64,000 nt of DNA from positions 868,001 through 932,000 of the forward strand of contig OZ220677.1 in the NCBI GenBank assembly GCA_965116335.1. The letters run 5' to 3'. Source of the DNA: G963663315 sp965116335 (GTDB lineage Bacteria; Pseudomonadota; Gammaproteobacteria; Arenicellales; Poriferihabitantaceae). Position 1 is the stretch's first letter. Each line of letters starts with the position of its first letter. Shown in pieces: positions 1 through 8,612 of this stretch. The position numbers and the translations under genes were made by a program. Below the pieces are notes generated by a model that had not been told where the DNA came from, made no database searches, and was given only the letters and a program-made list of their open reading frames with translations.

Positions 1-192
1 GTCTACAACCGGACCTTCCTCAATCGAACCGTCCATATTTGGACCCGGCATGAAGGGCACGGTTCTTTCTATTTCCCATTCCTCCGGTTCTCCTGTCTGT
101 GTTGCATTGGCGGAATGAGCCATTGCCATGATCAGGATTGCCAGGCCTCCAACAGCCAGGTTCTCGATGATTAGTTGCGCTTGTTCTTTCAT
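1..192 (-). CDS. N-terminal part of a secreted or periplasmic protein, cut by the window edge
   Basis: Sixty-four codons are open from an ATG at 192 to the window edge, with no stop, so only the N-terminus is visible. A GGAAG ribosome-binding sequence lies just upstream of the ATG. Residues 1-30 look like a signal peptide: a short polar start, a hydrophobic core (LAVGGLAILIMAMA) and a likely cleavage site after SANA. The mature part begins acidic (TGEPEEWEIE) and contains the segment PFMPGPNMDG. I do not recognise a family. It is transcribed divergently from the glycosylase gene at 381. The reading frame and RBS make a real gene likely; its function is unknown. Confidence 0.6.
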   Translation of the reverse strand, partial: MKEQAQLIIENLAVGGLAILIMAMAHSANATQTGEPEEWEIERTVPFMPGPNMDGSIEEGPVVD

Positions 193-380
193 GCTTCCTT
201 CACTATGTACCTCTTCAACCTGGAATATACCCACTAATCCCACCGATTGACAGCCGAAAACCGCCGTGGAAATTCCATGCTCTGTAAGCCACGCCACGCG
301 ATTTCTTGGCTTTAGAAGCCAGCCTGTCCTATAATCATCATAAACAGATGCTTCGCAGCCATTCAACACCAAAATCAATC

Positions 381-908
381 ATGAAAATCACCGGGCTCCC
401 CCCGATAGTGCCAGACAAACCGCTCACCCTGATTTTAGGTTCAATGCCCGGCAACGAATCACTGCGCCAACAAAAATATTATGCAAATCCGCGTAACACC
501 TTCTGGAAAATCATGAGTCAACTTCTTGGTTTTGAAGCCAACTTGGGCTATGAACAACGCACCATGATTCTCAAACAACACCATATCGCGTTATGGGATG
601 TACTGAAACACTGCGAAAGACAAGGCAGCCTGGACAGCGCCATCAAGCGATCCAGCGAGGTAACCAATGACCTTGTCGGATTTTTACGGAACCATGACAG
701 TATCAAAACGGTTCTGTTTAACGGAAAAAAAGCTGAAACATCCTTCAACTTCCATATTCGGCCAAAATTGCACCCCTCGCGTGTCGCCGATACCCGATTT
801 ATGAGACGGCCCTCAAGCAGTCCGGCAAACGCACAATTGAAATTCGAGGAAAAATATGCAAGATGGCATCAGGCACTTGCGCAGGAACAACCTCACCCAT
901 GTCGGTAG
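381..908 (+). CDS. Hypoxanthine-DNA glycosylase (uracil-DNA glycosylase superfamily, family 6 type)
   Basis: Predicted base-excision repair enzyme that removes deaminated bases, mainly hypoxanthine, from DNA. The protein shows the superfamily pattern: a first active-site loop GSMPG (residues about 20-24), then YYANPRNTFW (about 33-42), which is typical of the hypoxanthine-DNA glycosylase branch, and a late PSSSPAN motif matching the PSTSPAN signature of that branch. From the ATG at 381 it has 175 residues, normal for the family. The frame is open from a TTG at 306, and an ATG at 348 is also possible. I chose 381 because the conserved region begins almost at once; no clear RBS decides the matter. 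It is convergent with the methyltransferase gene downstream. The family call is firm; the exact substrate is inferred. Confidence 0.8.
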   Translation: MKITGLPPIVPDKPLTLILGSMPGNESLRQQKYYANPRNTFWKIMSQLLGFEANLGYEQRTMILKQHHIALWDVLKHCERQGSLDSAIKRSSEVTNDLVGFLRNHDSIKTVLFNGKKAETSFNFHIRPKLHPSRVADTRFMRRPSSSPANAQLKFEEKYARWHQALAQEQPHPCR

Positions 909-986
909 AATCCGGGCGCAACGATTTCGAGCGTTTTACGTCCACAGTAGCTATAACTTCTAGAACTCTTTGATTCTGATCAGTTA

Positions 987-1928
987 TCAGACTTCATACT
1001 CCGCCGTCAACTCCAATAAATCCAGTTGCTCCTGACAACCTTGTGATTTTGATGGGTATTGATGTCTTACAGTGCTATCTAAGTCTCCTAAAGCATTTTC
1101 GTGATTTTTCAGGAACCACTTCTTATGATTATCCAGATATGACTCGCGAATTTCAGGCTTACGCAAATCAAGTGGGACTCGCGCCATCCTTGGATCGACA
1201 CTATCAAACCCGCTGAATTTCCTCTCCAATCGAGTTTTACAGGATTCAACATATTCAGGATTGATCTCAATTCCATAACCTGTACGATTTAACTGCTGAC
1301 AAACGCGCAAGGTTGTTCCGCTCCCAACAAAAGGGTCCAATACCAGAGAACCTTCTTCACTGGAAGCCAAAACCATTCGTTCAATCAACCCTTCGGGTTT
1401 CTGGGTCGGATGTTTCTGCCGATTCTCGTTGCAATAGTGAACATGAGAGAATTGCCAGACATCTCCTGGGTTAGCTCCTCTCATATTGTTTCGCTCACGA
1501 TAATATTTCTGTGGAACACGAATGGCGTTCAGGTTAAAGATGAATTTCTTTGATTTCGTAAACATCAAAATGTCATCATGTCGAGGAGAAAAACCCCTGG
1601 TTTTACCCACTCCCTGAGTGTAATGCCACACGATCCAATTATTGAAAAACATTCCAAGCTCGCGATCAAGAATGCTATACAGATACGAAATGAATCGAAA
1701 ACCCATGAACACATAAATTGTACCATGGGGTCTCAGAATGCGATGAACCTGCTTAAGCCAGATTCGGGAGAATTCCATATATTCATCAAACTCCCTGGAG
1801 TCATGATTATTCCCGTAATCCTTACCTAAATTGTATGGGGGGTCAGCGACTACAAGATCAATTGATTCGGATTCGAGCCTCTGGAGTTCCTCAAGTGCAT
1901 CACCCAAAATAACCTGTTGTCTAGTCAT
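987..1928 (-). CDS. Site-specific DNA methyltransferase of a type II restriction-modification system (beta-class amino-methyltransferase)
   Basis: Transfers a methyl group from S-adenosylmethionine to an exocyclic amino group of adenine or cytosine in the recognition site, protecting host DNA from the partner nuclease. Catalytic motif IV DPPY is at residues 29-32 and the SAM-binding motif DPFVGSGTT at 198-206. This order, DPPY first, defines the beta class. HPTQKP (about 173-178), before the SAM motif, is usual in this class. Its 313 residues are normal. The ATG at 1928 overlaps the end of the upstream endonuclease gene by 8 bases, so the two are probably co-translated. The target sequence cannot be read from the protein. 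N6-adenine and N4-cytosine specificity cannot be separated by these motifs alone. Confidence 0.85.
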   Translation of the reverse strand: MTRQQVILGDALEELQRLESESIDLVVADPPYNLGKDYGNNHDSREFDEYMEFSRIWLKQVHRILRPHGTIYVFMGFRFISYLYSILDRELGMFFNNWIVWHYTQGVGKTRGFSPRHDDILMFTKSKKFIFNLNAIRVPQKYYRERNNMRGANPGDVWQFSHVHYCNENRQKHPTQKPEGLIERMVLASSEEGSLVLDPFVGSGTTLRVCQQLNRTGYGIEINPEYVESCKTRLERKFSGFDSVDPRMARVPLDLRKPEIRESYLDNHKKWFLKNHENALGDLDSTVRHQYPSKSQGCQEQLDLLELTAEYEV

Positions 1929-2715
1929 CTGGTTTTATCCAACCATTTTTGCTAGCTAAATGATGCCACTGCTCAAAATTCCGGCGGGAAGAGTGTATAA
2001 ACTTCCGGTCCAGAAGTTGACAAAACTCCCACGTAGAACGGTCCTCAAGCTCGACATAGTTAATATCCCGAATCTGGATCTGTCCCGTTCCTAATGCTGG
2101 ATTATAATTCAGATCTTTCGATGAGATAAACTTCAAATCATAGGCCCTGCAGGCAACAACTTCCATAATTCCATCCATCAAGCCTGTTTTACTATTACTC
2201 GTAGAGTAAACCCGGTGTTTAAGCGATAGAATTACAAACATGTAATCAGGGTCTTCTACATACGCAGTGCGAATCCTTGCATATGAGGTGATATTCGGAG
2301 ACCGACCGCTTGACACGATATCCTCCGCTGTCGCCTTCACATCAATCTCGGCTGTAACGCCGGACTCAACTTTGCGTTTCCTCCTGAATTGAAGAACGAC
2401 ATCAGCCATGTGGAGCCGTTCGACAGCCTGAACATTGATGAGTTGATACTGGTTACTCCTGTCTTCGAGGATATTGTAGAATGTTTCTAGTGCCCAAGCT
2501 TCCACAAACGGCCCTGCTATCTTGTTAATATTCTCCATTGGAAGGCCAAGTTTCAGATTCGTATTGATCAAAATTTTGTTCTTCTTCACTTTGATTGCAG
2601 TTCGGATAATCGATTCTACTGCTGAAGTAACGAATTTCGAGCACCCTGAATAATCAACAGCCTGCTCTGGTATTTTGAATATCTGGTCGTCGTAGCTCAT
2701 AAATTTTAAAGTCAC
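1921..2715 (-). CDS. Probable type II restriction endonuclease (PD-(D/E)XK fold)
   Basis: Predicted partner nuclease of the methyltransferase that follows it. Direct evidence is limited to a candidate catalytic site: an Asp in HMADVVLQF (Asp105) followed by AEIDVKAT (Glu123, Asp125, Lys127), which fits the PD-(D/E)XK arrangement. The rest does not match a restriction enzyme I can name. The 264-residue length and an 8-base overlap with the methyltransferase gene support the pairing. The frame opens with GTG at 2715; an ATG at 2700 (MSYDDQ) is an alternative, and neither has a strong RBS. By eye the gene is richer in A and T than its core-genome neighbours, in keeping with horizontal transfer. 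No separate controller (C) protein gene is seen. Confidence 0.65.
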   Translation of the reverse strand: MTLKFMSYDDQIFKIPEQAVDYSGCSKFVTSAVESIIRTAIKVKKNKILINTNLKLGLPMENINKIAGPFVEAWALETFYNILEDRSNQYQLINVQAVERLHMADVVLQFRRKRKVESGVTAEIDVKATAEDIVSSGRSPNITSYARIRTAYVEDPDYMFVILSLKHRVYSTSNSKTGLMDGIMEVVACRAYDLKFISSKDLNYNPALGTGQIQIRDINYVELEDRSTWEFCQLLDRKFIHSSRRNFEQWHHLASKNGWIKPDD

Positions 2716-2927
2716 GAACTATATGAAATCTTAAATCCGTAACAGATCCGTTATCTTGTTGATATTCTGTTTTCTGACCAGGTGAAACTGTAATTTATAC
2801 GCCACAATGATAACACAAGCCCATGTCAATAGAAGGACGAGATAATTTTACCGATGCACACCATCTCCCGACGAACCCAGTCTTCACTGTGATTGATCTT
2901 GATTTTCAAAGACAGATCCATTGGCTA

Positions 2928-2960
2928 GTGTCCCGTCATGCATGATATGTCGGATATAGT
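2928..2960 (+). repeat. Left terminal inverted repeat of the IS630 element
   Basis: Begins GTGTCCCGTCAT and ends GTCGGATATAGT. It matches the reverse complement of 4114-4146 at 26 of 33 positions, with mismatches clustered in the middle. It is preceded by the duplicated TA. Confidence 0.92.
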
Positions 2961-3002
2961 ATGATAGATTCCTCGTTTTCTTGTTAAGACGAGGTTGAAT
3001 GT

Positions 3003-4138
3003 ATGAAACGCTATAGGGTGACGTTGGACGAAGCGGAGCGGGATGAATTGACGAGTATCACGAACAAGGGTTCGCATCGGTCGCAAAAGGTGATCAATGC
3101 ATTGATCCTGCTCAACTGCGATGCAGGGGAGTTCAATGATCGGCATTCCACTGGGGAAGCCATTTCGGACATACTCCGTATCAGCATGCGCAAGGTGGGT
3201 CGAGTGAAGAAGCGGTTTGTGGAAGAAGGTCTGGATGCGGCGCTAGGAGGCCGCCAAGGGCGCAGGCTCACCTATATTCGTAAGGCTGACGGTGAATTCG
3301 AGGCGCGTCTGGTGGCTTTGGCCTGTGGTGAAGCTCCGGCGGGTTACGCGCAATGGTCGTTGCGGCTTTTGGCCGACCGGGTTGTGGAACTGGGTTACAT
3401 TGATGCGGTGTCCCATGAAACCGTGCGCCGGGTTCTAAAAAAAACGAACTCAAGCCATGGCGGCGGGTCGGGTGGGTGATTCCGCCACAAGGCAACGCCG
3501 AGTTCGTCGCCGCGATGGAAAAGGTTCTGGATGTTTACCGGCGTCCCTACGATGCCGCTTTCCCGGTGGTGTGCATGGACGAGACACCGCGCCAATTGAT
3601 TCGGGAGACTCGTGCGCCGGTTGCCATGGGTCCGGGACAGCCCGCCCGATACGACTACGAGTACCAGCGTTGTGGAACCTGCAATGTCTTCATGGCCACC
3701 GAACCTTTGGCTGGCAAGCGGATGACCCAAGTGACCGAACGCAGAACCCGAACCGATTGGGCGCAGTTCCTCTCCGACATTGCCGCACACTATCGGGATG
3801 CCACCCGCATCACCCTGGTCATGGACAATCTCAATACCCACCGTCCCGGTGCATTCTATGAAGCCTACCCACCGGCACAAGCCAAGGCACTATGGGACCG
3901 ATTCGAGTTCGTTTATACCCCAAAGCACGGTAGTTGGCTGAATGTGGCTGAAATCGAACTCAACGTCATGAACCGCCAATGCCTGAATCGGCGTATCGAC
4001 CGTATGGATATACTCGCACGTGAAGTCGCTGCCTGGCAAGCCTCACGGGACCGCCTACAGACTCAGGTGGATTGGCAGTTCACAACTGAGGACGCACGCA
4101 TCAAACTAAAACGACTATATCCGACACAGGAAATATGA
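3003..4138 (+). CDS. IS630-family transposase made from two frames by -1 frameshifting
   Basis: DDE transposase that cuts and rejoins the ends of its own element. The first frame (3003-3479, ATG start) gives the N-terminal DNA-binding helix-turn-helix part. The second frame continues to 4138 and holds the catalytic core: VVCMDE (first Asp), LVMDNLNTH (second Asp) and SWLNVAEIE (Glu). The frames join at a run of eight A at 3437-3444. A -1 shift there turns a diverging tail (KKTNSS) into KKNELKPWRRVGWVIPP, which restores the usual IS630 sequence. This is either programmed frameshifting, known in IS630 members, or a one-base loss. The slippery heptamer is in the right register, so I favour the programmed reading. 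Without a shift the first frame ends after 158 residues. Confidence 0.9.
3437..3443 (+). other. Slippery heptamer A-AAA-AAA for -1 frameshifting in the transposase
   Basis: In the zero frame the codons read CTA AAA AAA ACG, so the heptamer fits the X-XXY-YYZ pattern exactly. Slipping back one base joins the N-terminal and catalytic frames. I did not identify a downstream hairpin or an upstream Shine-Dalgarno stimulator with confidence. Confidence 0.75.
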
Positions 4139-4146
4139 CGAGACAC
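4114..4146 (-). repeat. Right terminal inverted repeat of the IS630 element
   Basis: Read on the minus strand it begins GTGTCTCGTCAT and ends GTCGGATATAGT, pairing with the left repeat. The transposase stop codon (4136-4138) lies inside it. It is followed by the duplicated TA. Confidence 0.92.
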
Positions 4147-4391
4147 TAGTCTGGACGGCGTGATGAAGACATCTCTATTGTTATAGCGGTTCAAACAATG
4201 TATCAAGCGTTCTGGAACATCGGGACCATTTTTAATAAACTGCATCGAAACTCACAGTAGTCTCGCACATTTGCTACACCCGACAGCCAGCGATAATACC
4301 CTTCCCAGACACTCCGCATCCGTTCGACACCGAAGCCAGCCGTGAGAACCACCAGGGATGCAGGACACCACCCGTGGTTGTCCGCTCCCTG

Positions 4392-4952
4392 TCAATCCGA
4401 CAATTCCTGAACTCCTTGCGGTTGGACGAATCGCATGAACTCTTCCTCAAACATAAGCAATCTGGAATCCGTGATGCGGTCGATGTACAGCACACCATCC
4501 AGATGATCGAGTTCATGCTGGCAAACGGTGGCATGGAATCCATTGAACTCAATCTGCCGGGCGGCGCCATCCATGTCGGTATAATCCAGCCGTAGCGATT
4601 GCGGGCGTTTCACAAAACCACGCAATCCGGGAACAGACAGGCAGCCCTCCCAATATCCTTCCAGATGAGTCTCATCCAGTATGGTCATGCGGGGATTGAT
4701 ACAAACTGTCAATGGAATTGCCTCGAAATGACCGTAGCGATTGGCACCTCCGGGCATGTTCAAAATAGCGACCTGTAGACTGACCCCCACTTGCGGAGCG
4801 GCCAGGCCAATCCCCCCGGCATCATCGAGTGTCTCAATCATGTCATCGACAAGCTGGCATAAATCCCCGGATTTGATCTCATCCTCTCGCACCAGACGAG
4901 CTTTCTCCCGTAAAACAGGGTGCCCCATGCGTATGATTTCACGAATCGCCAT
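4392..4952 (-). CDS. def: Peptide deformylase
   Basis: Metalloenzyme that removes the formyl group from the initiator methionine of new proteins in the cytoplasm. All three family motifs are present: GIGLAAPQVG, EGCLSVPG (metal-binding Cys) and QHELDHLDG (two metal-binding His and catalytic Glu). From the ATG at 4952 it has 186 residues, within the normal range. An upstream ATG at 5000 exists, but 4952 has a good GGAGG sequence 8 bases ahead, so I prefer it. Its start lies inside the end of the permease gene (14-base overlap), implying translational coupling with that gene. In many proteobacteria def sits beside fmt; here it does not, so it may be the sole deformylase or a second copy. Confidence 0.93.
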   Translation of the reverse strand: MAIREIIRMGHPVLREKARLVREDEIKSGDLCQLVDDMIETLDDAGGIGLAAPQVGVSLQVAILNMPGGANRYGHFEAIPLTVCINPRMTILDETHLEGYWEGCLSVPGLRGFVKRPQSLRLDYTDMDGAARQIEFNGFHATVCQHELDHLDGVLYIDRITDSRLLMFEEEFMRFVQPQGVQELSD

Positions 4953-6750
4953 TAAGCCCGCCTCCGTCTGTACCAGGTGCGTCCATTTCTTGCCCGCCAC
5001 GCCCTGATTTCGGCGTATCCACGCACACGGTCACGATGTCTGTGTTGTAGTATTGCTGATGCAGTACAGAAGACGCCACATGCCGCAACAGGCGAAGCGA
5101 TATTTCCTTCTCCACGACAGGAGCGTCAACGGCTTGCTCACCAAGCAGTGCGATTTGATCCTGGAGATTTTCTTCCCCGGTTGTGGCCACGAACTCAAGT
5201 ACAGCCCCACCGTCTTCCTTACGCACAGCCAGATTCAATCTGCGCGGCTGATGCGCCTTGATCGCTTTATTTTCTTCCAGCAGCGTTAGCAAGGTTTCCT
5301 CGCTGGCTATGTCGAGCCGAGTCATCATCTCTTGATCCCAACCATTGCGTGACACGAATGCCTGCAAAAACTCCCGCATATCCTGCAATGATGAAGTAGC
5401 CAACTCCATCTCGAGCCGACTACTGCGAGATACTCCCAGCCTCTGGAACATAGTCAGAATAATCGCCATCAGACCACCAGACGTAATTCCATTTTGCAGG
5501 AATCCTCCGGCGAATTGCGAGAAAAACTCAGGAAAAATGGATTCGGTTTGAAGGCCGGAACCGATCCAGAACGAAACCCCGGCAATCAGACCGACCCGAT
5601 AATTGATGCCATCCTGGACAACCATTTTCATACCCAGTATGAAGATCAGAGCCAGAATCACGGTGACATAAGCGGCAACCACCTGATCGGGAATCGCCAG
5701 AATGACGGCGAGCGCCTTGGGGAAAAAGGCCAGCGCGACAAATAACGCGCCGGTAGCGATACCGACGCTGCGTGCCCCAACCCCGGTCAACTCAACCACT
5801 GCAATGCTGGTAGAATAAGTCGTATTCGGCACGGTTCCGAACAGACCGGACAACAGATTACCCATTCCATCCGCCCCCACAGCACCCTGTACCGCCCGAA
5901 AATCGACTGCCCGCGGTTTGCGCCAGGATACGTGCTGAATAGCGATAGAATCACCGATTGTTTCCACGGCACCGACCAGAGTGACAAACACGAATGCGGG
6001 CAGCAGCGTCCAGAAAACCGGCCCGAAACTCAAATCCAGCCCTGGCCAACTGCCCTCCGGCAGGCCCACCCAGGCAGCATCGGCAACCAGGTCGAAATTG
6101 TAAATACCAAAAAATCCGGCGACCATCGAACCGATCACAACACCGATGACCGGCACCCAGAGTCTCAACTGCCCCCTGCATTTCAATGCCAGGCCAACAA
6201 TGGCAACCAGAGTAACCAAAGCCGTCACCGGCACAGCAGCTGGAGGTGCGCCCTCCGGTACCGTGTTGAACATCCCGAAGACAATCGGCATGATCGTCAC
6301 CGGTATCAGCATGAGCACCGTACCGGCGACAGTCGGAGTCAGAATCTGCCGGAGTAGCGAGAGTCGCGTCGCCAGTATGAACTGGAAAAAAGAGGAGACA
6401 ATCACCAGAGTGGCAAGCATCGCCGGACCCCCTTCGGCAATGGCGGTAATGCAGACCGCAATAAATGCTCCTGAGGTTCCCATCATGAGCACATAACCGG
6501 CGCCAAACCGACCCACCCGGACTGCCTGCAATATGGTGGTTGCTCCTGCGACCATGACAGCGGCAAACACGGCCCATGAGAGGAAATGCTCGCTGCCACC
6601 CGCTGCCCGAATTACAATCGCTGGAGTCAGCACCACACCAGTAACCGTAATAGCAGCCAACTGAAAACCGAGACCGAGAGAGAGTGCCGTCGGTGGGGAT
6701 TCGTCAGGCTGGTAACGAACGCTTCGGTGACCGGAATCAGAAAGTGCCAT
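4939..6750 (-). CDS. NCS2-family nucleobase permease with an extra C-terminal RsbW/HATPase-like domain
   Basis: Residues 1 to about 440 form a multi-spanning inner-membrane transporter of the nucleobase-ascorbate (NCS2) family. Supporting segments are VGAVETIGDSIA and FGTVPNTTYSTSIAVVELTG, so uptake of a purine or pyrimidine by cation symport is likely. The remaining 160 or so residues are soluble and unusual for a permease. The segment DIASEETLLTLLEEN followed by a beta-rich stretch and LRLLRHVASSV resembles the small histidine-kinase-like ATPases (RsbW group), but the usual N-box Asn and DXGXG motif are not visible. The ATG at 6750 is preferred to the upstream TTG at 6786; RBS support is weak for both. 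The gene is coupled to def by a 14-base overlap. The transporter call is firm; the C-terminal similarity is tentative. Confidence 0.8.
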   Translation of the reverse strand: MALSDSGHRSVRYQPDESPPTALSLGLGFQLAAITVTGVVLTPAIVIRAAGGSEHFLSWAVFAAVMVAGATTILQAVRVGRFGAGYVLMMGTSGAFIAVCITAIAEGGPAMLATLVIVSSFFQFILATRLSLLRQILTPTVAGTVLMLIPVTIMPIVFGMFNTVPEGAPPAAVPVTALVTLVAIVGLALKCRGQLRLWVPVIGVVIGSMVAGFFGIYNFDLVADAAWVGLPEGSWPGLDLSFGPVFWTLLPAFVFVTLVGAVETIGDSIAIQHVSWRKPRAVDFRAVQGAVGADGMGNLLSGLFGTVPNTTYSTSIAVVELTGVGARSVGIATGALFVALAFFPKALAVILAIPDQVVAAYVTVILALIFILGMKMVVQDGINYRVGLIAGVSFWIGSGLQTESIFPEFFSQFAGGFLQNGITSGGLMAIILTMFQRLGVSRSSRLEMELATSSLQDMREFLQAFVSRNGWDQEMMTRLDIASEETLLTLLEENKAIKAHQPRRLNLAVRKEDGGAVLEFVATTGEENLQDQIALLGEQAVDAPVVEKEISLRLLRHVASSVLHQQYYNTDIVTVCVDTPKSGRGGQEMDAPGTDGGGLNGDS

Positions 6751-6834
6751 AAAATTGAGTATAAGAGGGTGAAAGAAACATAACAAGCAACACAGCCGGA
6801 TTGTCAGTACCTGTTTAGCTCCCGGGCTTGTCGA

Positions 6835-7656
6835 TCATGAATTGCCGCACGATGACTGCTGTTGAATCTGTAATTGTACACTCATGGACTCCCTGCTCTC
6901 TCCAAAACGTATGCCCTGTACAGGAGCGGCCTCCCGGTAATCAAGGCCTGAAGCGGTGCGGACATACCGATCATCCGGTGAGATTCCGTTGGAGACATCA
7001 AACCCGACCCAGCCGAGAGATTCCACCCATGCCTCCGCCCAGGCATGGCTGGCCTGCTGGTGAATCTGGCCATCCATCATCAGATAGCCACTGACGTACC
7101 GCGCAGGGAATCCGAGCAGGCGGGCGGCGGTAACAAAGACATGAGTATGATCCTGGCATACGCCGCATCGGGTACGCAATGCTTCCTCTGCAGTGGTTGT
7201 GGGCGAGGTCGTACCGACCTCATAGCGAATCGAAGAGGCAATCCTTTCAGAAAGCTGATGCAGCGTGCCCGGTTCCATATTACCGGACAGGCCGGATTCC
7301 TGAACCAGCTTGCGTATTGCGGGTCCGGGCCTGGTCAACGCAGTATCACGGCTGTAGTACCAAAGCGGCGTATGTCCTGTATATTTACCGAGTATGCCTG
7401 CATTGCCCCGGGTTTCGATTTTCCCCTGACATCGAATGTCGATTTCCCGATGATCGGGTTCAATGCTGATCAGCCAGACCTGATTACTGTTGTGATCCAT
7501 AAAATCCAGCTCCTTGCGCCCGTTGACCAGCTCAATCTCCCAGCTTATTACATTCTGTAATGTACAACTGGCCGGAGATTGCCTGACTTGAAACAGGGCA
7601 TATTTGACAGACGCATCGTACTTGTAGTGAGTCCGGTGAAAGATATCAAGAAGCAT
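6835..7656 (-). CDS. Transglutaminase-like cysteine peptidase/ligase family protein
   Basis: Member of the bacterial transglutaminase-like superfamily (COG1305 type). The catalytic triad is readable: Cys in RCGVCQDHTH, His in ASHAWAEAW and Asp in GWVGFDVSN. An N-terminal beta-rich domain (residues about 1-140) precedes the core, as usual for this branch. The 273 residues are typical, and there is no signal peptide, so it is probably cytoplasmic. The gene starts 5 bases after the alpha-E gene ends and follows the ATP-grasp gene, forming a conserved trio also seen near Anbu proteasome-like proteases in other bacteria. Whether it cleaves or forms amide bonds is unknown. Confidence 0.88.
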   Translation of the reverse strand: MLLDIFHRTHYKYDASVKYALFQVRQSPASCTLQNVISWEIELVNGRKELDFMDHNSNQVWLISIEPDHREIDIRCQGKIETRGNAGILGKYTGHTPLWYYSRDTALTRPGPAIRKLVQESGLSGNMEPGTLHQLSERIASSIRYEVGTTSPTTTAEEALRTRCGVCQDHTHVFVTAARLLGFPARYVSGYLMMDGQIHQQASHAWAEAWVESLGWVGFDVSNGISPDDRYVRTASGLDYREAAPVQGIRFGESRESMSVQLQIQQQSSCGNS

Positions 7657-7661
7657 AGTGG

Positions 7662-8612
7662 CTACTCGTAAAACCGGAAGTCCTTTTCGATCTGCACACC
7701 CAGTGCAGCATTCTGCCCAAGAAAATCACTCAGGAACTCATGCAGACCGTTCTCAAAGACAACATCAATGGAATCCATGTTCAGGCTCCTGGATATGGAG
7801 CTTGCCATGCCGTGGGATTCGTAACGGATGCCGTAATCACGTGTCAGATAGCCCAGATTGTCCTCAATTTTTTCGTAGCAGAATGCCAGAGATCGTGGCA
7901 TTCTGGTATCCAGAATCAGAAAATGGGCGACACTTGACGCACTGATCTTGCCTTCATGCACCCATCTGTAGGAACGCACAGCCGAGACCGAGCTCAGAAT
8001 AGTCTCCCACTGTACATTATCCAGAGACGAGCCCAGATAGCTTCCGGTGGGAAGCAGCACGTAATACTTGACATCCAGTATGCGGGCCGTGTTGTCCGCT
8101 CTTTCAAGAAAACTTCCGATTCGGGAAAAGTCAAATATATCATTTCGCATCATCGTTCCATGCATGGTCCCGCGAACCAGTGAAGAATGTTTACGAATGG
8201 CATTGAGCACCGCCGGAAGCTCCCTCTCCCTGACCGGCTTGCTCAGGACTTCCCGTAGCGTAATCCAGGCTATGTTGGTCGCCTCCCATACTTCCCGAGT
8301 TAATGATGCGCGGACGGCGCGAGCGTTGTTCCTTGCCGCTTCAATGGTCGACAGGACACTCGAAGGGTTGGTTTTGTCTCGCAGAAGAAAGTCGATAACG
8401 AGCTTGCCATCGGCCTGTTCATGATTGCGGAAGTAAATATCCTGAGTGCCGGTAGTGATCAGAATCGAATTCCATTCATCCTGCGCCGCATCGGATCGAG
8501 TCAGTGCGATACGGAATCCTGCATCAAGCAGCCTTGCCGTATTTTCGCTTCGCTCAAGCAGGCGGAACATCCAGAACAATCCCCCAGCGGTCTTGCCAAG
8601 CAAGCGAGTCAT
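7662..8612 (-). CDS. Alpha-E domain protein (DUF403)
   Basis: All-helical protein of the alpha-E family, always found with circularly permuted ATP-grasp proteins, with no proven activity. The N-terminus (LLGKTAGGLFWMFRLLERSENTARLLD) carries the family hallmark of an aromatic residue followed by RxxERxENTAR, and a second copy, IGSFLERADNTARILD, occurs near residue 180. The ATG at 8612 overlaps the stop of the ATP-grasp gene as ATGA, so I use it and not the longer frame from 8711. It has 316 residues, normal for the family. It probably acts with, or is modified by, its ATP-grasp neighbour. Confidence 0.88.
   Translation of the reverse strand: MTRLLGKTAGGLFWMFRLLERSENTARLLDAGFRIALTRSDAAQDEWNSILITTGTQDIYFRNHEQADGKLVIDFLLRDKTNPSSVLSTIEAARNNARAVRASLTREVWEATNIAWITLREVLSKPVRERELPAVLNAIRKHSSLVRGTMHGTMMRNDIFDFSRIGSFLERADNTARILDVKYYVLLPTGSYLGSSLDNVQWETILSSVSAVRSYRWVHEGKISASSVAHFLILDTRMPRSLAFCYEKIEDNLGYLTRDYGIRYESHGMASSISRSLNMDSIDVVFENGLHEFLSDFLGQNAALGVQIEKDFRFYE

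Larger units (their letters stand above)
2928..4146 (+). mobile_element. Complete IS630-family insertion sequence, 1219 bp
   Basis: The element is bounded by 33-bp imperfect terminal inverted repeats (2928-2960 and 4114-4146) and flanked on both sides by TA (2926-2927 and 4147-4148). This is the target-site duplication expected for the IS630/Tc1-mariner group. One transposase gene in two overlapping frames fills it, and its stop codon lies inside the right repeat. It lies upstream of the type II restriction pair and does not interrupt a recognisable gene. Ends and gene appear intact, so it may be mobile if frameshifting occurs. Confidence 0.93.

Noticed and set aside
4363..4383. GC-rich hairpin after def as a terminator
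   Set aside because: Stem of about five to eight pairs with a bulge and no T-run in the direction of def; too weak to list.
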